Assembly: GCF_009380155.1 (NCBI RefSeq) | Contig: NZ_WHUV01000005.1 | Location: forward strand, 310,001-374,000 | DNA from: Pseudomonas piscis | GTDB lineage: Bacteria > Pseudomonadota > Gammaproteobacteria > Pseudomonadales > Pseudomonadaceae | Reading direction: 5' to 3' | Length of the DNA stretch: 64,000 bases | Part shown: positions 25,026-33,072 of the stretch, piece after piece | Layout of the letters: the number at the start of each line of letters is the position of its first letter | How positions within the stretch are numbered: the first letter of the stretch is position 1 | The notes under the pieces: generated by a model | What the model was told of the DNA's origin: nothing | Database searches by the model: none | Seen by the model: the letters and a program-made list of their open reading frames with translations, nothing else | Made by a program: the position numbers and the translations under genes

Positions 25026-26386
25026 TGCAGCGCCTCCACGTCGATCTGCCGTGACGCCTCACGCTCAAGGACCGCCAGCAGGGTCTGCTGCCAATACTTG
25101 TGCTGCATCACGAACAGCCCTTCGTCCTCGGTGCGCACGCCACTGAGAATCGGTTGCAGGTCGATTTCTTTGGCTGCGTCGTCCGCGCCCCGGACCCAAT
25201 GCTCGGCGCCGCGAGACATGTCGTTCCAGGCCGTGGTGCTGCCCTGGTAGCCCAGTTGGCAGGAGCGGAACTCCTCCAGATCGTCCGGGGTGGCCATGCC
25301 GCTGACATTGAAGAAGTCCTCGTACTGGCGGATGCGCCGGGCCCGGGCTTCGTCGCTCTCACCCCTGGGAGCAATGCAGTAGATGGTGATTTCGGTGCGG
25401 TCCACGCAGATCGGCCGGGCAATGCGGATCTGCGAGCTGAACTGGTCCATCAGGTAGACGTTGGGGTACAGGCACAGGTTGCGCGAATTCTCGATCATCC
25501 AGTCGGCCCGGGCCTGGCCGAAATCCCGGGCCAGCTCATCGCGACGTTCGTACAACGGACGATCCTCGGGGTTGGACCAGCGGGTCCAGAGCAGCATGTG
25601 GCCTTTGTCGAAGGAGTAGAAACCCCCGCCCTGCCTGGCCCAGGTGCCGGCACTCATGGTGCGGATGTCTTCCCCGGCCTCGCGCTGCTTGCGCTGGTTC
25701 TGGGTGGCGGCGTAGTTCCAGTGCACCGAACTGACGTGGTAGCCGTCGGCGCCGTTCTCGGCGGTGAGCTTCCAATTGCCTTCATAGATATAGCTGGAGG
25801 AGCCGCGCAGCACTTCCAGGCCATCGGCGGACTGGTCGACGATCATGTCGATGATCTTCGCCGACTCCCCCAGGTGTTCGACCAGGGGCAGCACGTCGGG
25901 GTTGAGGCTGGCGAACAGGAAGCCGCGATAGGACTCGAAGCGCGCGACCTGGGTCAGGTCGTGGGAGCCTTCGCAGTTGAAGCTGGCCGGATAACCCGCG
26001 GCGGCCGGATCCTTGACCTTGAGCAACTTGCCGGAGTTGTTGAACGTCCAGCCGTGGAACGGACAGGTGAAGGACGCCTTGTTGCCGGTCTTGTGTCGGC
26101 AGAGCATGGCCCCGCGATGACTGCAGGCGTTGAGGAAGGCATTGAGTTCGCCGTGTTTGTTGCGGGCGATGAACACCGATTGCCGGCCCATGGTGGTGCT
26201 GTAGTAGTCGTTGGGGTTGGGAATCTGGCTCTCGTGGGCCAGGTACAGCCAGTTGCCTTCGAAGAGGTGCTGCATCTCCAGGTCGAACAGCCGGGGGTCA
26301 GTGAACATCTCCCGCTTGCAGCGGTAGACGCCCTGGTCGGGGTCCTCTTCAAGCAGGGAATGCAGGTATTCGGGTCGCAGGGACAT
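25022..26386 (-). CDS. benA: Benzoate 1,2-dioxygenase large (alpha) subunit
   Basis: Protein of 454 aa, catalytic subunit of the Rieske non-haem iron dioxygenase that adds O2 to benzoate. The Rieske cluster ligands are C88/H90 and C108/H111 (CSH and CPFH). The mononuclear iron site lies in GADGYHVSSVHWNY. GGAGG lies 8 bp before ATG 26386; an ATG five codons upstream at 26401 is not needed. It is the first gene of benABCD, driven by a promoter with two BenR-type boxes about 65-100 bp upstream. Confidence 0.96.
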   Translation of the reverse strand: MSLRPEYLHSLLEEDPDQGVYRCKREMFTDPRLFDLEMQHLFEGNWLYLAHESQIPNPNDYYSTTMGRQSVFIARNKHGELNAFLNACSHRGAMLCRHKTGNKASFTCPFHGWTFNNSGKLLKVKDPAAAGYPASFNCEGSHDLTQVARFESYRGFLFASLNPDVLPLVEHLGESAKIIDMIVDQSADGLEVLRGSSSYIYEGNWKLTAENGADGYHVSSVHWNYAATQNQRKQREAGEDIRTMSAGTWARQGGGFYSFDKGHMLLWTRWSNPEDRPLYERRDELARDFGQARADWMIENSRNLCLYPNVYLMDQFSSQIRIARPICVDRTEITIYCIAPRGESDEARARRIRQYEDFFNVSGMATPDDLEEFRSCQLGYQGSTTAWNDMSRGAEHWVRGADDAAKEIDLQPILSGVRTEDEGLFVMQHKYWQQTLLAVLEREASRQIDVEALQ

Positions 26387-26422
26387 GGCTGGTGCCTCCA
26401 TTGTTTTTATTCAGGCAGGGCC

Positions 26423-26428
26423 ATGCTA
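26423..26428 (-). promoter_or_regulatory. Candidate -10 element of the benA promoter
   Basis: On the minus strand TAGCAT lies exactly 21 bp downstream of the proximal BenR box. From memory this is the spacing between the XylS box and the -10 in the TOL Pm promoter. No good -35 is seen, as expected for an activator-dependent promoter. Confidence 0.5.
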
Positions 26429-26449
26429 GGGCGCAGTTGCCGTGGGCAA

Positions 26450-26485
26450 TATCCATTGCCTGCAGACCTGTATCCGTTTTCTGCA
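26450..26485 (-). promoter_or_regulatory. Tandem BenR/XylS-type operator upstream of benA
   Basis: On the minus strand two copies of TGCA-N6-GGATA lie in direct repeat: distal box at 26485-26471, proximal box at 26464-26450, with a 6-bp spacer (21-bp period). Both match the XylS/BenR consensus TGCA-N6-GGNTA fully, identifying the site for BenR activation of benABCD. Confidence 0.85.
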
Positions 26486-26545
26486 AAGGCCCTGGAGCGG
26501 CTGCGACCTTGAGGCTGGTGCTGGTTCGGCTGGAGATCGCCAGGC

Positions 26546-26595
26546 AAGGTCCTGCGGACCTTTGCGCAGCCCCGCAGGCTCGGCAGCGGCTAGAG
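26546..26595 (-). repeat. REP-like element between benR and benA
   Basis: Read on the minus strand this begins CTAGCCGCTGCCGAGCCTGC, continues with a GGGGCTGCGCA body, and ends in a hairpin of AGGTCCGCAGGACCT type. It is the same family as the copy at 5783-5833. It lies just downstream of the benR stop. Confidence 0.6.
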
Positions 26596-26618
26596 CCGAT
26601 GGGCCGAGAGGCGGAGGC

Positions 26619-27575
26619 TCAGTGGCGACGCTTGAGGGTATCGGAGGGCAATTCGCCGTATTGCTGGCGGTAGCTTTGGGCGAAGCGCCCCAGGTGCAGG
26701 AAGCCGAAATCCAGGGCCAGCTCGGTGACGTTGCGCACCGGACTTTGCGGGTCGCTGAGGCAGGCGTGTATCCGTTGCAGCTTCTGCTGGCGGATGTAGT
26801 TCTTCGGCGTGGTGCGGGCGTTACGCTCGAACAGGCCATACAGCGAGCGCAGGCTCATGCGCGCCTGTTGCGCCAGTTCCTCGCAGCCGATGTCGTGCTT
26901 GAGGTTGCGCTCGATATAGTCGGCAATCCGCTCGAAGGTCGCCGCCGAGGCGCCCAGGGCATCACGCTGCACGTTGGTCTGCATCAGCCCCAGCAGTTTG
27001 CCCGCCAGGATCTGTGCGTAATGCGCCTGGACCTTGGGCAGGGTTTGCCGGGCTTCGGCCTCCTGGCACAACAGGCTCAGCAAGGGCACGAAGCCCTCCA
27101 GGTCCTGCAGCCGATGACGCGACTGGAGAAAGCGCACGCCCTGCCTTGGGTACTGCCAACGCTGCTCCTGGCAGGCGTTTTCCAGCAGGCGGGTGGGAAT
27201 CTTGATGATGAATTTTTCGCAGTCCTCGGAATAGGTCAGGTCCACCGGGTCATCGGGGTTGATCAGCAGCAGTTCCCCCGGGGCGAAGCAATGCTCCTGG
27301 CCTGGACCGCGCCACAGGCAATGGCCGTGAAGCAACACTTGCAGGTGGTAGATGCTTTCCAGGGCCGGCGAGGTGACGCGCACACTGCCGCCATAGCTAA
27401 TGCTGCACAGATCCAGGCTGGCCAGGGTCCGGTGCTGGAGGCTGGCCTGGGGATGGCCGGCCCGGGGCAGGCGGATGCAATGGCTGCCCACGTGCTGGTT
27501 GACGTAACCGGATACGGCATAAGGATCGGCTTGAACAAACACGCTGCTGCACTGGCTCAACAGAGGCATCTGCAT
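26619..27575 (-). CDS. benR: AraC/XylS-family activator of benzoate catabolism
   Basis: Protein of 318 aa, the length of known BenR. The N-terminal ligand-binding half senses benzoate. The C-terminal AraC domain (about 215-315) has two helix-turn-helix motifs: CEELAQQARMSLRSLYGLFE and VTELALDFGFLHLGRFAQSYRQQYGELP. It sits directly upstream of benABCD on the same strand, and its DNA box is present in duplicate before benA. Start 27575 (MQMPLLSQ) is chosen by homology in length; MPLL two codons later is possible. It is 134 bp after catA, so it may have its own promoter. Confidence 0.94.
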   Translation of the reverse strand: MQMPLLSQCSSVFVQADPYAVSGYVNQHVGSHCIRLPRAGHPQASLQHRTLASLDLCSISYGGSVRVTSPALESIYHLQVLLHGHCLWRGPGQEHCFAPGELLLINPDDPVDLTYSEDCEKFIIKIPTRLLENACQEQRWQYPRQGVRFLQSRHRLQDLEGFVPLLSLLCQEAEARQTLPKVQAHYAQILAGKLLGLMQTNVQRDALGASAATFERIADYIERNLKHDIGCEELAQQARMSLRSLYGLFERNARTTPKNYIRQQKLQRIHACLSDPQSPVRNVTELALDFGFLHLGRFAQSYRQQYGELPSDTLKRRH

Positions 27576-27709
27576 GATCGACTCACTCTGATGGTTCTTC
27601 TCGGGCCTGCGTTCAGGCCCGTCACCCAGGCACATCGGGCAGGCACAACGGCAAAGGTCACGGGCACCTGGGTCGGTGCTCCGTGGCCAGACCAGGCATG
27701 GCCGGCGGT

Positions 27710-28639
27710 TCAATCCTCCAGGGCGCGGACCCGCTCGTTGCGCTGCTGTTCCTCAGGCTGGGCCGAGGATTGCAGGGTGAAGTCGAAGTCGATCTCGGCG
27801 AAGCGCCCACTGACACCCAGCGCCTTGGCTCGGGCCTGGTCTTCGCTGAAGGTGATCTGGGCGATCAGCTCGTCGCGGGTGGCGTAGGCGAAATCGTCGT
27901 GCAGGTACTGGTCGCCATCCAGGTTGATCTGGGTGGTCAGGTGGCGATGATCGTCTGCGCTGATGAAGAAGTGGATATGCGCCGGACGCTGGCCATGGCG
28001 CCCCAACTGATCCAGCAGTTGTTGGGTCGGGCCATCCGGCGGACAACCGTAGCCCGACGGCACGATGCTGCGAAAACGATAGCGGCCCTCGGCATCGGTG
28101 ACGATGCGCCGGCGCAGGTTGAATTCCGACTGGCTGCCGTCGAAGTAGGAATAGGTGCCGCCGGTGTTGGCATGCCAGACGTCGACGACGGCGCCGGCCA
28201 ACGGTTGGCCGGCGGTGTTGCGGACCTGGCCCCGCATGAACAGCACGACGCCAGGATCGATGCCATCGTCCAGCCGCGCCTCGCCCTGGCTCAGGGGCGC
28301 GCCAGCCACGTACAGCGGGCCTTCGATGGTCCGTGGAGTACCGCCGCTCTTGCCGGCCTGCTCGTCGGCGGCATCCATCAGCAAGTCCAGGTAATGCTCC
28401 AGGCCCAGGCCCGCGGCCAGCAGGCCGGCCTCCTGGCGAGCACCCAGGACATTGAGGTAGTTGACCGCCTTCCAGAACTCCTCGGGGGTCACTTGCAGGT
28501 CTTCGATGATGCTCACCGTATCCCGCAGGATGCGGTGCATGAGGGCCTTGGCCCGCGGGCTACCGCCTTCGGTGAACTGGCCGCTGGCTTCCTCGAGGAA
28601 CTGCTGGGCGCTGGCGGTATGGGAAATCCTGACGTTCAT
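27710..28639 (-). CDS. catA: Catechol 1,2-dioxygenase
   Basis: Intradiol dioxygenase of 309 aa converting catechol to cis,cis-muconate. An N-terminal helical linker domain precedes the catalytic beta-sandwich. The iron ligands are recognisable: the Tyr in GGTYSYFDG, the Tyr in PSGYGCPPDGP, and the two His of RPAHIHFFI. GAGGATC precedes ATG 28639. It is the third gene of the catBCA operon, 51 bp after catC. Confidence 0.96.
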   Translation of the reverse strand: MNVRISHTASAQQFLEEASGQFTEGGSPRAKALMHRILRDTVSIIEDLQVTPEEFWKAVNYLNVLGARQEAGLLAAGLGLEHYLDLLMDAADEQAGKSGGTPRTIEGPLYVAGAPLSQGEARLDDGIDPGVVLFMRGQVRNTAGQPLAGAVVDVWHANTGGTYSYFDGSQSEFNLRRRIVTDAEGRYRFRSIVPSGYGCPPDGPTQQLLDQLGRHGQRPAHIHFFISADDHRHLTTQINLDGDQYLHDDFAYATRDELIAQITFSEDQARAKALGVSGRFAEIDFDFTLQSSAQPEEQQRNERVRALED

Positions 28640-28690
28640 GATCGATCCTCATCTTGTACTTATTAGAGTGGTGAACGGGCTGGCACGGAC

Positions 28691-28981
28691 TCAGCGGTCA
28701 TCCTCATGAATGGACGAAGGATGCCTGCACATGGCGTCGACTTCGATGGCCATGTACGGATACAGCGGTAATTGCATCAGCGTGTCGTGCAGTTCCTGCA
28801 CGCTGTCGACATCGAACACGCTGTAGTTGGCGTACAGCCCGGCGATGCGCCACAGGTGGCGCCATTTGCCTGCGGCTTGCAGGCGCTGGGCCAGGGCTTT
28901 CTCATCGGCCTTGAGTTGCGCGGCGCGCTCGGGATTCATATCGACCGGCAGGTTCACGGTCATCTTGACGTGGAATAGCAT
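28691..28981 (-). CDS. catC: Muconolactone delta-isomerase
   Basis: Protein of 96 aa, the normal length, that isomerises muconolactone to beta-ketoadipate enol-lactone and forms decamers in known homologues. Recognised from MLFHVKMTVNLPVDMNP, KWRHLWRIAGLYANYSVFDV and LPLYPYMAIEVDAMCRHPSS. A strong GAGGAGG lies before the ATG. It is 10 bp after catB, second in catBCA. Confidence 0.96.
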   Translation of the reverse strand: MLFHVKMTVNLPVDMNPERAAQLKADEKALAQRLQAAGKWRHLWRIAGLYANYSVFDVDSVQELHDTLMQLPLYPYMAIEVDAMCRHPSSIHEDDR

Positions 28982-28991
28982 GCAGCCCTCC

Positions 28992-30140
28992 TCAGGCGTG
29001 GTGCAGCACGGGGGTGGTCTTGTCGCGGCGGAAGAACGCCAGCCGCTCCTCGTCCAGACTCAGGCCCAGGCCCGGGGCCATCGATACATGCAGCTGGAAG
29101 TCGCGATACAGCGGCGGCTCGGCGAGGATGTCCTCGGTCAGCAGCAATGGGCCGAACAACTCGGTATCCCAGGCCAGCTTGCCCAGGGTCAGGAAGGCAT
29201 GAGCCGAGGCCAGGGTACCGACGCCGCCTTCGAGCATGGTCCCGCCGTAGAGGCCGATACCCGCTGCTTCAGCGATGGAGGCAGTACGCAGGACGGCCCG
29301 GGGGCCACCGTTCTTGGCGATCTTCAAGGCGAAAATCGACGCCGCGCCCTCCCGGGCCAGGTTGAAGGCGTCTTCCACGCATTCAATGGATTCATCGGCC
29401 ATGATCGGCGCCGGGCTGCTGGCGTTCAGGCGCACCATGCCGGCGCGGTTGTTGCGCGAAATGGGCTGCTCGATCAGGTCGATGCCGTTGTCGCCCAGGA
29501 TCCGGCAGGCACGCAGGGCCACAGCTTCGTCCCAGGCCTGGTTGACGTCGACCCGCACGCTGGCGCGTTCCCCCAGGGCCTGCTTGATGGCGATCACATG
29601 GGCCAGGTCGCGCCGTACCTCGCCGGCGCCGATCTTCAACTTGAAGATCCGATGGCGGCGCAGCTCGAGCATCTTCTCGGCCTCGGCGATGTCCTTGGCG
29701 GTATCGCCGCTGGCCAGGGTCCAGGCCACCGGCAAGGCATCGCGCACCCGACCGCCCAGCAACTCGCTGACCGGCAGGCCGAGGCGCTTGCCCTGGGCAT
29801 CGAGCAGGGCCGTCTCGATACCGGATTTGGCAAAGGTGTTGCCACGGATGCCCTGCTCCAGGCGCAACATGGCGGCGTTGATATTGCTGGCGTCCTGGCC
29901 GACCAGCAGTGGCGTGAAGAAGCGATCGATGTTGGTCTTGATGCTGTCCGGGCTTTCGTTGCCATAGGCCAGGCCCCCGATGGTAGTGGCTTCCCCCAGG
30001 CCCTCGATACCATCGACGCAGCGCAGGCGGATCAGCACCAGGGTCTGGTTCTGCATGGTGTGCATGGCCAGCTTGTGCGGGCGGATGGTCGGCAGATCGA
30101 CGATGATCGTTTCGATCGATTCAATGGCAGAAGCGTGCAT
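28992..30140 (-). CDS. catB: Muconate cycloisomerase
   Basis: Enolase-superfamily enzyme of about 382 aa that lactonises cis,cis-muconate to muconolactone. The barrel lysines appear in IFKLKIGAG and the metal ligands in VRVDVNQAWDE, LIEQPISR and IMADESIE. The N-terminal text TIRPHKLAMHTMQNQTLV is typical of CatB. The start is chosen at 30140 (MHASAIES); 30146, two codons upstream, is equally possible because neither has an ideal ribosome site. It is the first gene of catBCA, divergent from catR. Confidence 0.95.
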   Translation of the reverse strand: MHASAIESIETIIVDLPTIRPHKLAMHTMQNQTLVLIRLRCVDGIEGLGEATTIGGLAYGNESPDSIKTNIDRFFTPLLVGQDASNINAAMLRLEQGIRGNTFAKSGIETALLDAQGKRLGLPVSELLGGRVRDALPVAWTLASGDTAKDIAEAEKMLELRRHRIFKLKIGAGEVRRDLAHVIAIKQALGERASVRVDVNQAWDEAVALRACRILGDNGIDLIEQPISRNNRAGMVRLNASSPAPIMADESIECVEDAFNLAREGAASIFALKIAKNGGPRAVLRTASIAEAAGIGLYGGTMLEGGVGTLASAHAFLTLGKLAWDTELFGPLLLTEDILAEPPLYRDFQLHVSMAPGLGLSLDEERLAFFRRDKTTPVLHHA

Positions 30141-30202
30141 TTCCATACCCGTCAGGTTCTTGAAGTTCTGCCGGCGATTCTGTCCCGGCTTTTTACGGGG
30201 TT

Positions 30203-30217
30203 CCAATATAGAATTGG
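30203..30217. promoter_or_regulatory. Palindrome CCAAT-N5-ATTGG over the catB -10 region
   Basis: Perfect 5-bp arms with a 5-bp spacer lie 63 bp upstream of catB. Read on the minus strand it includes TATATT, a plausible -10 box. It could be the activation part of the CatR site. Confidence 0.4.
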
Positions 30218-30226
30218 TCTGGCTTG

Positions 30227-30241
30227 ATACCTGTAAGGTAT
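30227..30241. promoter_or_regulatory. CatR operator, LysR-type T-N11-A palindrome
   Basis: ATACC-N5-GGTAT is a perfect 15-bp palindrome containing T-N11-A, in the catR-catB divergent region. Its position 21 bp before the catR start fits CatR repressing its own gene and activating catB when muconate is bound. Confidence 0.75.
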
Positions 30242-30262
30242 GAAGACCACCAAGGAGGAATC

Positions 30263-31171
30263 ATGGAACTGCGTCATCTGCGCTATTTCCAGGTGCTGGG
30301 GGAAACCCTGAATTTCACCCGCGCCGCCGAACGCCTGCACATCGCCCAACCGCCCCTGAGCCGGCAGATCCAGCAGTTGGAAGACGAGCTGGGGGTACTG
30401 CTGCTGGAGCGTGGCCGGCCACTGCGCCTGACCACCGCCGGACGCTTTTTCTACGAGCACTCCAACCGGGTGCTGGAGCAGCTAGGCAAGGTCTGTGACA
30501 ACACCCGGCGCATCGGCCTGGGACACAAGACCTGGCTGGGCATCGGTTTCGCGCCCTCGACCCTGTACGGCGTACTGCCGCAGTTGATTCGCCGGCTACG
30601 CAGCAACGAGACCCTGGAGCTGGAACTGGGGCTCTCGGAAATGACCACCTTGCAACAGGTTGAAGCCTTGAAGGCCGGGCGCATCGATATCGGTTTCGGT
30701 CGGATCCATATCGACGACCCGGCCATCGTGCAGAAGGTGTTGACCGAAGATCGCCTGGTGGTCGCCCTGCCCGCCGGGCATCCGCTGCTGGGACAACCGG
30801 TGAGCCTTGCGCAATTAGCGCAGGAGCCCTTCGTGCTGTACCCGGCCAACCCGCGACCGAGCTACGCCGACCATGTGATCGCGCTGTTCAATGCCCGGGG
30901 CCTGAACCTGAAGATCGCCCAGTGGACCAACGAATTGCAGACCGCCATCGGCCTGGTGGGCGCCGGCATCGGCATCACCCTGGTGCCGGCCTCGGTACAG
31001 GTGCTGCACCGCGACGACATCGGCTTTTGCCCGCTGCTGGAAACCGAGGCCACCTCGCCGATCATTCTCAGCCGCCGGATCGGCGAACCCTCGCCAGGGC
31101 TCACCCACTGCCTGCACCTGATCGCCCAGCTGCGTGCAGAGATCGGGCGCGAACCATCCGCGCTCAGCTGA
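30263..31171 (+). CDS. catR: LysR-family activator of the cat operon
   Basis: Protein of 302 aa. The N-terminal helix-turn-helix (MELRHLRYFQVLGETLNFTRAAERLHIAQPPLS in two stretches) and the effector domain match CatR/BenM-type regulators that respond to cis,cis-muconate. AAGGAGGAA precedes ATG 30263; a short in-frame extension to 30224 would run through the operator and is rejected. It is divergent from catBCA, with its palindrome between them. A perfect terminator follows the gene. Confidence 0.94.
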   Translation: MELRHLRYFQVLGETLNFTRAAERLHIAQPPLSRQIQQLEDELGVLLLERGRPLRLTTAGRFFYEHSNRVLEQLGKVCDNTRRIGLGHKTWLGIGFAPSTLYGVLPQLIRRLRSNETLELELGLSEMTTLQQVEALKAGRIDIGFGRIHIDDPAIVQKVLTEDRLVVALPAGHPLLGQPVSLAQLAQEPFVLYPANPRPSYADHVIALFNARGLNLKIAQWTNELQTAIGLVGAGIGITLVPASVQVLHRDDIGFCPLLETEATSPIILSRRIGEPSPGLTHCLHLIAQLRAEIGREPSALS

Positions 31172-31177
31172 AAGCAC

Positions 31178-31213
31178 AACCGCCGGCCCCATCGAAGGAC
31201 GGGGCCGGCGGTT
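31178..31213. terminator. Bidirectional hairpin between catR and barrel protein
   Basis: A perfect 13-bp stem (31178-31190 with 31201-31213) encloses a 10-base loop between two convergent genes. No long T-run follows on either side. Confidence 0.6.
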
Positions 31214-31242
31214 CTGTCGCGGCTTGAGGCGAGCTGCCGCCC

Positions 31243-31995
31243 TTAGAAGGTCAGGCCGACCTTGAAGCCGTACTCGTCACGCTTGAGCTTGGTGTTGTCG
31301 GCCACAGGCGTATCCTCGTCCAGCTTGTACTCGGTGTGGGTGTAGTAGACCCCGGCCATTACCGGCAACGAACCGTTCTGGTTCATCAGGAAATTGACTT
31401 CGGCATAGGGGTTGGTGCGGTTCTTCAGGTCCACGGTGTCGCTGCCGACATCATCCACCTTCAAGCGTGCCCGGCCATTGATGGTATGACGGGCCCCCAG
31501 CTCCACACGCATGGTCACGTCGTCGAACTGGTGGTTGTAACCCAGGGCCGCCTTGGCGAAGGGTGACTTGTTGGTGAGCTTCATGTCGTAGTCGCCGGTG
31601 TCCGGCTCGTAGCGGGTCCAGGTGTAGCCGCCACCCACCAGCACATCGACGAAGTTGCGCGCATCCAGGGCGGCGCGCCAGCCCAGGTCGAGGTCGGCCT
31701 GGCCTTCCTTGAGCTTGTTGTCGTTCTTCTTGCCGAACTTGGCTTCGATCCCGGCCTGGTAGATCAGACCCGACTCGGCGGTCATCTTGTTGCCGAAGTT
31801 GTAGAACACGCCACCCTCGCCCAGGTGTTCCTTGTCGCTCTTGCTACCGCCTTCGAGCTTGAAGTCGTTGTAGCTGCCGAGAATCCCCAGGGTGGAGATC
31901 GGCCCGGTGTTCGGTGCGGCCATGGCATTGCTGGAAAGCGCCAGCAAGGTGGCTGCAGAAGTGCTGGCCAGGAGGGTTGCGAATACCTTTGACAT
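31243..31995 (-). CDS. Small outer-membrane beta-barrel protein
   Basis: Protein of 250 aa with signal peptide (MSKVFATLLASTSAATLLALSSNAMA). Alternating amphipathic strands with aromatic residues (GGVFYNFGNK, VLVGGGYTWTRYEP, VMAGVYYTHTEYKLDED) end in KVGLTF with the terminal phenylalanine used by the BAM complex. The short length suggests an 8- to 10-strand barrel, of the OmpW/Ail size class but not clearly either. ATG 31995 follows GGGAGA. It is convergent with catR. It might serve uptake of aromatic acids, but this rests only on position. Confidence 0.72.
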   Translation of the reverse strand: MSKVFATLLASTSAATLLALSSNAMAAPNTGPISTLGILGSYNDFKLEGGSKSDKEHLGEGGVFYNFGNKMTAESGLIYQAGIEAKFGKKNDNKLKEGQADLDLGWRAALDARNFVDVLVGGGYTWTRYEPDTGDYDMKLTNKSPFAKAALGYNHQFDDVTMRVELGARHTINGRARLKVDDVGSDTVDLKNRTNPYAEVNFLMNQNGSLPVMAGVYYTHTEYKLDEDTPVADNTKLKRDEYGFKVGLTF

Positions 31996-32179
31996 CGTGT
32001 GTGAATCTCCCTGTTTGAGAAAGGCAAATGCTGCAGGAGCCTTTTCGAGGGAAACCAAAAGCAAAAGGTTCTATTTATTTTTCACGCTTTTTTCACATCC
32101 CTGTAGCGCCTCGCCACCCGTGGGGGCTTTAGGTCGTACAATAGGCCGCTCAATACAGAGCGTAGTCCTGGGGCAATGC

Positions 32180-32635
32180 ATGGAAGTATCGAGAGCCGGC
32201 CTGATCATCCGGCGCATTCTGGCCTACCTCGCCGACGGCATGCTGGTACTGCTGCTGTGGTTTGTCCTGTGCCGGCTGGCCGAACACCTCCAATACCCGG
32301 ATCTGGAGCAATTCTCCACCTGGTGCCTGTTGGCCACCTGGTGCCTGTATTTTCCCCTCAGCGAATACCTGTTGCGTGGCTACACCGCCGGCAAGGCCCT
32401 TTGCGGCCTGCAAGTGATCAATGGCATCGGCCAGCCACCGTCGCTGTTGCAGGTGCTGATCCGCTCGGCGACCCGGCCGTTCGAAGCCGCCATCAGCCCC
32501 GCGACCCTGCTGATTTGCTGCGAATCCAGCCGCTGCCAGCGCATTGGCGATCGCCTGGCGCGGACCTATGTCATCCCGCGCAAGGACCTGGTGCGGCTCC
32601 GTGGCTTGATGGCCGCCCAGACGGGCCTGCCCTGA
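32180..32635 (+). CDS. RDD-family membrane protein
   Basis: Protein of 151 aa starting at ATG 32180 with a nearby GGGG. The RDD signature is in RRILAYLADGMLVLLLW (helix 1), with later helices at TWCLLATWCLYFPLSEYLL and the TAGKALCGLQVI motif typical of RDD proteins. A cysteine cluster occurs at CCESSRCQRIGDRLARTYV. RDD proteins are inner-membrane proteins of mostly unknown or ion-exchange role. A longer frame upstream overlaps the porin promoter region and is not supported. Confidence 0.8.
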   Translation: MEVSRAGLIIRRILAYLADGMLVLLLWFVLCRLAEHLQYPDLEQFSTWCLLATWCLYFPLSEYLLRGYTAGKALCGLQVINGIGQPPSLLQVLIRSATRPFEAAISPATLLICCESSRCQRIGDRLARTYVIPRKDLVRLRGLMAAQTGLP

Positions 32636-32696
32636 GCATCTGCCCGTAACGAACTCAATCTCGCGCCTTGGCGTGGCGCTCTTTCCAGGAGTATTC

Positions 32697-33032
32697 ATGA
32701 CAATCGATCAATACCCGCATGAACAGGCCTTGGGCACGTTCCTCGAGCAGCGCCCCGAGTTGCGCGAACAACTGGACAACCTCAACCCGCTGGAAGCCCG
32801 GGCCCGGGGCGAAACCCCGGCGCAATACCGCGCCGAACGCCTGCACGAGGCGTTCGAGGCCGAAGCCGAGCGCCTGGGACTGTTCGCCTGGGAACTGAGC
32901 CTGCAACTGACCGCCGCCAGCCCGGAGGAATTCCACGCCCAGCGCCTTGAAGTGCACAAGGAGGTGGCGCAAATGGCCGGCATGCCATGGGACGAATATT
33001 GCACCCTGCATCACCTCGACCCACGGCCTTGA
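32697..33032 (+). CDS. Small conserved protein, DUF6388-like
   Basis: Soluble protein of 111 aa, glutamate-rich and helical (HEQALGTFLEQRPELREQLDNL, AERLHEAFEAEAERLG). I recall this as a small Pseudomonas family listed as DUF6388; its role is not known. AGGAG lies before ATG 32697. It lies 61 bp after the RDD gene and 40 bp before the DUF1275 gene, possibly as one transcription unit. Confidence 0.65.
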   Translation: MTIDQYPHEQALGTFLEQRPELREQLDNLNPLEARARGETPAQYRAERLHEAFEAEAERLGLFAWELSLQLTAASPEEFHAQRLEVHKEVAQMAGMPWDEYCTLHHLDPRP

Positions 33033-33072
33033 ACCGCATCGCCCCCGCTGTCCCGGTACAGGAGAACCGCCG

